Positions 6,890 through 12,885 of a stretch of DNA of 12,885 bases are shown in pieces. Made by a program: the position numbers and the translations under genes. The notes beneath the pieces were generated by a model. It was not told the origin of the DNA. It did no database searches and saw only the letters and a program-made list of their open reading frames with translations. Source of the stretch: HGM05190 sp964394205 (GTDB lineage: Bacteria > Bacteroidota > Bacteroidia > Bacteroidales > Muribaculaceae); contig CAYMVS010000063.1 of the NCBI GenBank assembly GCA_964394205.1, positions 1 to 12,885 of the forward strand, given 5' to 3'. How positions within the stretch are numbered: position 1 is the first letter of the stretch; each line of letters starts with the position of its first letter.

Positions 6890-9853
6890 ATGCAAAGTAA
6901 AGGAACCTTGGGTAGTGTTGTCGCCGGGATCATCGCGATCTTTTTGGTGCTGATTTGCCTGTTCTACCTTTCATTCACCGTGGTAACCAACCACTATGAG
7001 GACAAAGGCGAGGAATATGCGTTAGCCCAGGCAGGGAAAGCCGGCCGCAACTCTGCTGACTACCGTGAAGCATACAAATTCTTCATGGACTCCATCGCTC
7101 AAGAAGATGTCTTCATGGGCTACACATTTAACGAAGTACAGAAACTCGGCGTAGGCTTGGGCCTTGACCTTAAGGGTGGTATGAACGTGACTCTTCAGGT
7201 GTCAGTGCCCGACATTCTCCGCTCGATGGCCTCCAATCCCGACAATGCTCATCTCAACGCAGCTTTGGCGGCGGCCGACTCGGTGGTTCGCGTGACCAGG
7301 AGTAACGATTATGTGTCGATTTTCTGCAAAGAATATAAGCGTCTTTATCCTCAAAGCGACCTCTACGAGCTGTTCAAGAGCAACGACTCGTTTAAAAGCC
7401 AGGTAAAGCGCGGTGCCTCGATGGATCAGATCGAGCGCGTGCTCAAGGCCGAGGTAAAAGACAATGTGTCAAGTGCAACCAACGTGCTCCGTGCCCGTAT
7501 CGACCAGTTTGGGGTTGTGGCTCCCAACATTCAGGAGCTTGAGAAGGACGGCCAGATTTTGCTCGAGCTCCCGGGCGTAAAGGAGCATGACCGTGTTCGC
7601 GAGCTTTTGAAGTCGTCGGCCAACCTCGAGTTCTACGAGACCATGCCGGTGTCACAGTTCCAGGGCGCGCTGATGGAGCTCGACCGCGCGCTGCGCGCCG
7701 ACTCGACCCGCAACGGCTCGGGCTTGTTGGAGCTCTTTGTCCAGCAGGGCAATCCCTATGACCAGGTGGTTGTAGGTGCCGCTCTCAAGACCAACCGCGA
7801 CTCAATCATGACTCTGCTCAACTCGCCGGCTGCCAAGCGCATCCTCCCCAGCAACCTCAAGCTGGCATGGGAGGTTAAACCTCAGATCGTGGAGATAACC
7901 GACTCCACAAGAGCCGGCGGCAAGGCAAAAGCTGAGATCTATCAGCTCGTGGCCCTCAAGACCACCAACGGCAAGCCCGCCCTCTATGGCGATGTGGTCA
8001 GCTCGGCCTACAGTGACTTTGACCAGATGCAGGGTGGCAACTATGTTTCAATGACAATGAAACCTGCCGCTGCCAAGACTTGGGCTCACGTGACAGCCAA
8101 TAATATTCAGAAACAGGTGGCCATCGTGCTCGACGACAATGTTTACTCGGCTCCCCGCGTCAACTCGGTCATCGACGGCGGTCGCTCACAGATTACCGGC
8201 CAGTTTACCACCGATGAGGCAAAAGACCTTGCCAACGTGCTCAAGAGCGGTCAGATGAACGCCAAGGTCGAGATTATCTCCGACACCGTTATCGGTCCGT
8301 CACTCGGCCAGCAGGCTATCGAGGATGGTTTCATGTCGTTTGTCATCGCTCTGGTGCTGTTGATGATCTTCATGATGGCGTTCTATGGCGTGATACCCGG
8401 TTTGATCGCCAACCTCGGCCTCGTGTTCAACATCTTCTTTACTTTTGGTATCCTTGCCTCGTTCCAGGCAGTGTTGACCCTGTCGTGTATCGCCGGTATC
8501 GTGCTTGCCCTCGGTATGGCGGTCGATGCCAATGTGCTCATCTTTGAGCGCACCAAGGAGGAGCTACGCGCCGGCAAGAATGTCTCAACCGCCATTGCCG
8601 ACGGTTACAGCAACGCCTTCTCGGCTATCTTTGACTCCAACCTCACCTCGATCATCACCGGTGTGATCCTGCTCCTCTTCGGTACAGGTCCCATCAAGGG
8701 CTTTGCCACAACACTCATCATCGGTATTATCTGCTCATTCTTCACCGCTGTTTATCTGACACGTCTTGTCTTCATTATCGGTGCAAAGAGCAAGCCTTTC
8801 AAGAAGCTCACCTTTACCACACCGCTGTCGCGCAAGATGTTTACCGACACTCACATCAACTTCCTCGCCAAGCGCAAGGCAAGTTTCACCGCTGTCGGTA
8901 TCATCATCCTGATTATTATCGGCTCTCTGTGCTGGCGTGGTCTCAGCCAGGGTATCGACTTCTCGGGCGGTCGCAACTATGTTGTTCAGTTCACCCACCC
9001 CGTCAAGACCCACGAGCTGAAAGAGAAACTTCTCCCGCTGTTTAACGGTGCTGAGGTCAACGTCATCACAATCGACGACGACACCAAGGTGCGCATCTCG
9101 ACCAACTATAAAATCGACTCGGCCGACGAGAATGACAATATCGACAACGAGATCACCGACATCCTTTACAAAGGTCTTGAGAGCGAGCTTAACGGCATGT
9201 CAAAGAGCGACTTCTCGACAACCAATGAGGAGATTGGTATCATGTCGTCGATGAAGGTCGGTCCGACTGTGGCAAACGATATGAAGACCGATGCTTATAT
9301 CGCCGTGTCGCTTGCACTGTTGGCAATGTTCTTCTACATCCTGCTCCGATTCCGCAACATCGCCTTCTCTGTCGGCGCGCTTGCAGCCGTTGCATTCACA
9401 GCATTTACCATCGTTGGTTTCTACTCACTCTTCTATGGTGTGCTCCCGTTTGCAATGGAGATCGACCAGTCATTTATCGCCGCTATTTTGACCGTTATCG
9501 GTTACCAGATCAACGACACCGTGGTGGTATTTGACCGCGTCCGTGAGAACGTTGCTCTCTATCCCAAGCGTGATTTCTATAGCATCATCAACGAGTCAAT
9601 CAACTCAACCCTGGGTCGAACAGTCATGACTTCGGCCTCGACACTGCTTGTGTTGCTCTGCATCTTCATTCTTGGTGGCGACTCAATTCGCTCATTCACC
9701 TTTGCCATGATCTTTGGTGTTATCATCGGTACACTCGCTACCATCTTTGTAGCAGCTCCCGTTGCCTATATCACCGACAATCGTCGCAAAGCCGGCAAGA
9801 CCGAAGCCGCCGCTGCTACTGTTAAGAGTGGCCGTCCCACAAAGAAGAAGTAA
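6890..9853 (+). CDS. secDF: Fused protein translocase subunit SecDF
   Basis: SecDF works with SecYEG and SecA, using the proton gradient to help draw exported proteins across the inner membrane. At 987 residues this is a SecD-SecF fusion, the usual form in Bacteroidetes. The SecD half has a first membrane helix at about 10-30, the hallmark GLDLKGG at 91-97, a large periplasmic region, then helices beginning about 475 (FVIALVLLMIFMMAFYG), with GMAVDANVLIFERTKEEL and the GTGPIKGFA loop. The SecF half begins near 660, with a helix (VGIIILIIIGSLCW), the matching GIDFSGG at about 687-693, and later helices including VIGYQINDTVVVFDRVREN. The N-terminus has an extra periplasmic stretch before GLDLKGG. 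It ends in a basic tail (SGRPTKKK). Single-gene transcription unit with its own promoter and a downstream palindrome. Confidence 0.98.
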   Translation: MQSKGTLGSVVAGIIAIFLVLICLFYLSFTVVTNHYEDKGEEYALAQAGKAGRNSADYREAYKFFMDSIAQEDVFMGYTFNEVQKLGVGLGLDLKGGMNVTLQVSVPDILRSMASNPDNAHLNAALAAADSVVRVTRSNDYVSIFCKEYKRLYPQSDLYELFKSNDSFKSQVKRGASMDQIERVLKAEVKDNVSSATNVLRARIDQFGVVAPNIQELEKDGQILLELPGVKEHDRVRELLKSSANLEFYETMPVSQFQGALMELDRALRADSTRNGSGLLELFVQQGNPYDQVVVGAALKTNRDSIMTLLNSPAAKRILPSNLKLAWEVKPQIVEITDSTRAGGKAKAEIYQLVALKTTNGKPALYGDVVSSAYSDFDQMQGGNYVSMTMKPAAAKTWAHVTANNIQKQVAIVLDDNVYSAPRVNSVIDGGRSQITGQFTTDEAKDLANVLKSGQMNAKVEIISDTVIGPSLGQQAIEDGFMSFVIALVLLMIFMMAFYGVIPGLIANLGLVFNIFFTFGILASFQAVLTLSCIAGIVLALGMAVDANVLIFERTKEELRAGKNVSTAIADGYSNAFSAIFDSNLTSIITGVILLLFGTGPIKGFATTLIIGIICSFFTAVYLTRLVFIIGAKSKPFKKLTFTTPLSRKMFTDTHINFLAKRKASFTAVGIIILIIIGSLCWRGLSQGIDFSGGRNYVVQFTHPVKTHELKEKLLPLFNGAEVNVITIDDDTKVRISTNYKIDSADENDNIDNEITDILYKGLESELNGMSKSDFSTTNEEIGIMSSMKVGPTVANDMKTDAYIAVSLALLAMFFYILLRFRNIAFSVGALAAVAFTAFTIVGFYSLFYGVLPFAMEIDQSFIAAILTVIGYQINDTVVVFDRVRENVALYPKRDFYSIINESINSTLGRTVMTSASTLLVLLCIFILGGDSIRSFTFAMIFGVIIGTLATIFVAAPVAYITDNRRKAGKTEAAAATVKSGRPTKKK

Positions 9854-9885
9854 CGACTGAAACGTTTCAAAACCTATATTTCCCG

Positions 9886-9920
9886 AGAGGCTGTGTCAAA
9901 ATTTTGACGCAGCCTCTTTC
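9886..9920 (+). terminator. Hairpin terminator after secDF
   Basis: Two 16-nt arms, AGAGGCTGTGTCAAAA (9886-9901) and TTTTGACGCAGCCTCT (9902-9917), are complementary but for one G-T pair, forming a 32-bp palindrome with no separate loop. In RNA the AAAA/UUUU centre would form the loop. A short T run follows (TTC). It lies 32 bp after the secDF stop. Palindromes of this AGAGGCTGTGTCAAAA kind are, from memory, common at gene ends in Bacteroidales. Confidence 0.78.
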
Positions 9921-10172
9921 GATAAAGAAGTGTCGGCTGACAGTTGGTGAGCGTCGTGTCTTGAGGATTGTCAATAGGGTTGCGACAAAGCGCCGGCGGC
10001 GCGTGATTGTCCAGGAACTAAGGGCGAAACCTCGGCGAGCCCGGGGATAGCCGTGTAGTAGACATGGAGCCTCGTCAGAGGCGATGTTATTACAACACCC
10101 TCTCTGTCTATGATGTTCCGATCGACCGACTCACGGCGAGTTTGTAGCCCCTAATGAACCTCATCAAAGCCC
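9921..10172. other. Non-coding stretch with small hairpins, possible decayed dispersed repeat
   Basis: With the flanking terminators this makes a 375-bp gap between the convergent genes secDF and the YfhO-family gene. No open frame of useful length is present on either strand. Several short stems are visible: GCGCCG/CGGCGC around one G (9990-10002), GGGC/GCCC (10022-10025 and 10039-10042), and GCCTC-GTCA-GAGGC (10069-10082). The order (GGGCGAAA, then GGATAGCCGTG, then a GCCTC/GAGGC stem) resembles dispersed intergenic repeats I recall from Bacteroidales genomes. This resemblance is from memory and unverified. Confidence 0.4.
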
Positions 10173-10228
10173 AAAAAAAAGGGGATCGACGTTGATCATA
10201 CAGTCGCGGGCGGCTGTGTCGCGATCTG
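10173..10228 (-). terminator. Possible terminator of the YfhO-family gene
   Basis: Immediately after the stop codon on the minus strand, an 8-bp stem with one bulged base (10201-10208 with 10220-10228, CAGTCGCG) encloses an 11-nt loop. A weak GATC/GATC stem (10184-10197) then leads into CCCC and eight T residues (10180 down to 10173). The T-tract supports termination, but the stem next to it is weak, so the call is tentative. Confidence 0.5.
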
Positions 10229-12475
10229 TTAGCCTCGCTGCCCTGAGCCCGGTTCTTTGAAACGGAGCAGTGTGATTATCAGCAGGGCGATGACGGTAAG
10301 AATCAGACCGGCGACGAGGCCCGGCGGGGTATAGGTGAATTTGATTTGATGGTTGCCCGGGGGTATAATGATGCTGCTCAATCCTAAATTGACGCGATAG
10401 ATGGTGGTCGGTGTGTTGTCAATCGTTGCGGTGAAACCATCGTCGGCGGGGACACTGAAAAATATCGCTGTAGAGTCGGGCGATTCAATCATGGCGGTAA
10501 AGCCTCGGGTATTCATTTCAAACCGTCGGCACGTCAGCTCCCGTCGCCGGGCAGCCAACGAGTCGAGAGAAAGTCGGCGTGAAATGTGGCCGTGTGACAG
10601 ATGTTTGTCGAAGATGTTGACGTCATAGTCGTTGACAACAAGGTTGTCGAGCAGCATGAGCGGCACGTTCAGCGAGTCGTCAGTTGCCTGATGCAGTTCT
10701 CGCTCGGTGATATAGTGGGTATAGGCAAACCCGGGTGGAATATAATTGTCAAAGCTGTAGATGTCGGCTCGAGGGGTCGTTTCAACAAGCGACAGGCGGT
10801 CGCCGTAGGCCGAGGCCGAGATGTCGCCATCGTGATAGTCAATCACATCTTTGACCGACATGAGGGCTGCGAGCTCGGGGCGATGACGGTCAATGTGCAT
10901 CGTCGGCAGGCATGGGCACGGGTCAACCGTTGCCCTGAGCTGAAAGATCTGTCTGTTGAAAATTGAGTGTGACGAGCTGATTGAGGGTCGGTTGGTGACA
11001 AGGGCATCGTTGGTAAACGAGGTCAGGAAATCGGAGCGGAAACCGCCGGGCCTTCCATCGCCAAGTCTCGACGCCGGGTTGTGCATAAGATGGGTGGCGA
11101 TGACACCTCGTGAGGAGTCGTCACTGCTTGGTTGGCCAAAATATAAAGCTGTGAACAGCAATAGGTTGACACATGAGCAAATGCTGACAATATAGACGAG
11201 CGCGCTGTGGCGGAATTTCATCAGAGCCCAGGCGATCAGACCAACAATATTGAGAGCCAACAGAGCGGTTTCAAACCACATCCTCAGGTTGAAAGGGGTG
11301 CCGTGAAGATAGCTGTAGACAGCGTTAAGCGTGTAAACGCCAACACATATGCCGGCATAGACGGCGATGTGTCGCGGCTTTATGCTGCAACCACGGTTTA
11401 TTGCCGTCATGTCACATAGAATGATTATGAGAATCAGGCCGTAGAGCCAGCGCATGTAGGTTGGCGATGAAAAGCCGCTGAACAGTGCCGACAGCGGTGT
11501 GAAATAGCACACCAAAAGAGTGATGAGCAACAGCGACATCCATCGCCGCCGTCCGATCTCCAACAGAGCCGGGAGCAGACCGATGACGGCGACAAATGCA
11601 TGCCGGCTTGAGAAATAATTTGACGTGAACGACCCTGGATAACCCTCGCCAACCGTCGGTACCAACAGGCAATAGAGCCGGTTGAGGAAATCAGCAATTG
11701 AGAGATTTGCACTGAGGAGAGTGTCGGTTGTGATGTTAAACCGTTGTGTGCCGATGATATTGAGAATTGTCGGCAGCAGGATGACCGATGAGGCCATGAT
11801 TCCAATCGCGACAGCCGTAGCGCCCCTTCCAACCGCTCTGATCGAGAGGACACCGAGCGACCGGGCCCTGAAGAGGAAATAAAACAGGCCCAACAAAAAC
11901 GAGGCGACAGCAAAGTAGAAATTTATCCAGACCACTGCAAATGAACACACTGCGAGCCAGAACATCCTCAACCGGCCGTTTTTGTCGAGAAAGTTTTCAA
12001 TCGACATCAGCAGCAGCGGGAAAATCATCACCGGTTCGCAAAAATGATAGTAGTACAGATTGCAGATGTAGAAGGATGAGAACGTGTAGAGCAGGCTGCC
12101 GGTTGTGGCCAATGACCGGGGTAACCTGTTGTGTCGGAGGTAAATGAATGTGAAAATGGCGGTCAAAACCGTTTTAAGGTAAAGAGAAACCAGAACGCCC
12201 CATGCAATTTGGCTTTCAGGGAAAAGACAGGCAATCCAAACAAAAGGACTTGTCAACGTGTAGAAACTGTAACCGCCAATGAAGTTCTCTCCAAAAAATG
12301 TGTTCCAGCTCCACAGAGGGAGTTGGCCCGATGAGAGCATGCGTTTGGTCTCGATGATGAAAGGTATCTGCTGCTCCACAAAGTCGATAGACATAGCGTT
12401 GTTTAACCCGTCGATCAAGATGGGAGTCAGGCCGACGGTTAAAATTGCCAATGTCAGAGCAACGAGTCTTTTCAT
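10229..12475 (-). CDS. YfhO-family polytopic membrane protein (putative GT-C-type glycosyltransferase)
   Basis: A 748-residue integral membrane protein resembling the YfhO family. In Firmicutes, YfhO-like proteins transfer sugars from a polyprenyl-phosphate carrier to teichoic acids on the outer face of the membrane; the acceptor in a Gram-negative is unknown. Residues 5-25 form the first helix. The following periplasmic loop has the family pattern SIDFVEQQIPF with Asp31 (candidate catalytic acid), then GQLPLWSWNTFFGENFIGGYSFY (in two parts, about 50-72) and TSPF. Roughly ten further hydrophobic helices follow between 78 and 445, then a soluble domain of about 270 residues, and a final helix near 718-737 before a basic tail. 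The ATG at 12473-12475 is chosen because it places a helix at the N-terminus and lies just after a promoter element; an open frame extends to 12598 but runs through that promoter. Convergent with secDF. Confidence 0.82.
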   Translation of the reverse strand: MKRLVALTLAILTVGLTPILIDGLNNAMSIDFVEQQIPFIIETKRMLSSGQLPLWSWNTFFGENFIGGYSFYTLTSPFVWIACLFPESQIAWGVLVSLYLKTVLTAIFTFIYLRHNRLPRSLATTGSLLYTFSSFYICNLYYYHFCEPVMIFPLLLMSIENFLDKNGRLRMFWLAVCSFAVVWINFYFAVASFLLGLFYFLFRARSLGVLSIRAVGRGATAVAIGIMASSVILLPTILNIIGTQRFNITTDTLLSANLSIADFLNRLYCLLVPTVGEGYPGSFTSNYFSSRHAFVAVIGLLPALLEIGRRRWMSLLLITLLVCYFTPLSALFSGFSSPTYMRWLYGLILIIILCDMTAINRGCSIKPRHIAVYAGICVGVYTLNAVYSYLHGTPFNLRMWFETALLALNIVGLIAWALMKFRHSALVYIVSICSCVNLLLFTALYFGQPSSDDSSRGVIATHLMHNPASRLGDGRPGGFRSDFLTSFTNDALVTNRPSISSSHSIFNRQIFQLRATVDPCPCLPTMHIDRHRPELAALMSVKDVIDYHDGDISASAYGDRLSLVETTPRADIYSFDNYIPPGFAYTHYITERELHQATDDSLNVPLMLLDNLVVNDYDVNIFDKHLSHGHISRRLSLDSLAARRRELTCRRFEMNTRGFTAMIESPDSTAIFFSVPADDGFTATIDNTPTTIYRVNLGLSSIIIPPGNHQIKFTYTPPGLVAGLILTVIALLIITLLRFKEPGSGQRG

Positions 12476-12479
12476 TTTG

Positions 12480-12509
12480 CAAATATAGCAAATGTGGGTT
12501 AATTTCAAC
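12480..12509 (-). promoter_or_regulatory. Promoter of the YfhO-family gene, almost abutting the start codon
   Basis: TATATTTG (12480-12487, minus strand) matches the -7 consensus exactly; GTTG at 12506-12509 is a one-mismatch -33 with an 18-bp gap, slightly short. Only CAAA separates the -7 element from the ATG at 12475, so the transcript would begin at or within a few bases of the start codon. Confidence 0.6.
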
Positions 12510-12598
12510 TTTATGGGCCGGCAAGTTGTTGTAATAGTAAAGAATGGCGGTAAAACAATGTCGCGATTCTGTCTTGATAAAATTTTTCTCCATAGCAC

Positions 12599-12635
12599 CG
12601 CGCCCCCACCAAGCGATTTGGTGAGGGCGCGTTTT
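12599..12635 (-). terminator. Strong hairpin after rho
   Basis: Fourteen-base arms (12599-12612 and 12618-12631) pair except for one G-T wobble, with a 5-nt loop; stem ends are CGCGCCC/GGGCGCG. It begins 27 bp after the rho stop. Four T residues follow the stem on the plus strand (12632-12635), whereas on the minus strand, the direction of rho, no T-tract follows. It is probably the end of the rho transcript, but the orientation is odd. Confidence 0.6.
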
Positions 12636-12658
12636 GCGTTGGATCAGCGTTGATGGGA

Positions 12659-12885
12659 TCAGTCGCCCATGGTGCGCAACAGCTCGTCGTTGTCGGTTGT
12701 GCGCTCCATGCGGTCCTTGATAAATTCCATTGCCTCAATCGAGTTGCGGTCGCTCAGGAAGCGGCGCAGTATCCACATGCGGTTGAGGGTCTCGTTGCGC
12801 AACAGCAGGTCGTCGCGACGTGTCGACGAGGCCATGATGTCGACGGCGGGGAAGATGCGCTTGTTGGACAGCTTGCGGTCGAGCT
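12659..12885 (-). CDS. rho: Transcription termination factor Rho, C-terminal 74 residues
   Basis: Rho is the hexameric RNA helicase that ends transcription and blocks antisense transcripts. Only the C-terminus is inside the window: the frame enters from the right edge as LDRKLSNKRIFPAVDIMASS and ends TDNDELLRTMGD before TGA (12659-12661). The segment LDRKxxxKRxFPAxD, followed by STRRDDLL and LNRMWILRRFL, then SIEAMEFIKDRM, aligns with the last part of the RecA-like motor domain of E. coli Rho (LDRKIAEKRVFPAIDYNRSG, MWILRK, DAMEFL). The catalytic Walker motifs and RNA-binding domain lie outside. A hairpin follows the stop. Confidence 0.97.
   Translation of the reverse strand, partial: LDRKLSNKRIFPAVDIMASSTRRDDLLLRNETLNRMWILRRFLSDRNSIEAMEFIKDRMERTTDNDELLRTMGD

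Noticed and set aside
12476..12598. N-terminal extension of the YfhO-family protein to the ATG at 12598
   Set aside because: The extra 41 residues lack homology-like features and the frame covers the promoter element at 12480-12487; the ATG at 12475 begins right before the first membrane helix.
1..12885. CRISPR array, prophage, toxin-antitoxin, defence system, tRNA or rRNA
   Set aside because: I looked for regular spaced repeats, integrase or transposase motifs, paired small antitoxin-toxin frames and RNA gene signatures, and saw none. The genes are mostly core functions.

Overview
The window comes from a member of the Bacteroidota, most likely order Bacteroidales and plausibly the Muribaculaceae. 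Three things point there. SecD and SecF are fused in one 987-residue protein. Ribosomal protein S1 has the Bacteroidetes-style short acidic N-terminus. Gene starts lack Shine-Dalgarno sequences but are preceded by the Bacteroidetes promoter pattern (TTTG, about 20 bp, then TAnnTTTG). The family-level placement is an inference from gene style and roughly 50% GC, not a database match.

Layout from left to right. 1-1291 (-): rpsA, cut by the left edge, with its own promoter. 1449-3040 (-): a two-gene unit of a secreted SGNH esterase-like hydrolase followed, with ATGA start/stop overlap, by a small exported protein of unknown function. 3091-3140: a strong intrinsic terminator whose T-tract runs into the promoter of that unit. 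3160-3822 (-): a secreted NlpC/P60 cell-wall peptidase. 3823-4341: a 519-bp AT-rich intergenic region with back-to-back inverted repeats, a repeated ATGTTAA motif and an imperfect direct repeat. 4342-6681 (-): proB-proA, the first two steps of proline synthesis. 6682-6889: a divergent promoter region. 6890-9853 (+): secDF, the only plus-strand gene, closed by a 32-bp palindrome. 9854-10228: a non-coding stretch with small hairpins that may be a decayed dispersed repeat. 10229-12475 (-): a large YfhO-family polytopic membrane protein that may be translated from a near-leaderless mRNA. 12659-12885 (-): the C-terminus of transcription terminator Rho, cut by the right edge.

Most genes are core housekeeping functions: translation, proline synthesis, protein export and transcription termination. 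The envelope genes (SGNH hydrolase, NlpC/P60, YfhO) are ordinary for the group. They do not form an obvious common pathway, and each transcription unit has its own promoter. I see no CRISPR array, prophage, toxin-antitoxin pair, defence island, tRNA, rRNA or intact mobile element. I do not see a convincing new biological system. The best leads are the structured intergenic region 3917-4285, the repeat-like stretch 9990-10100, and the unknown exported protein coupled to the SGNH hydrolase.
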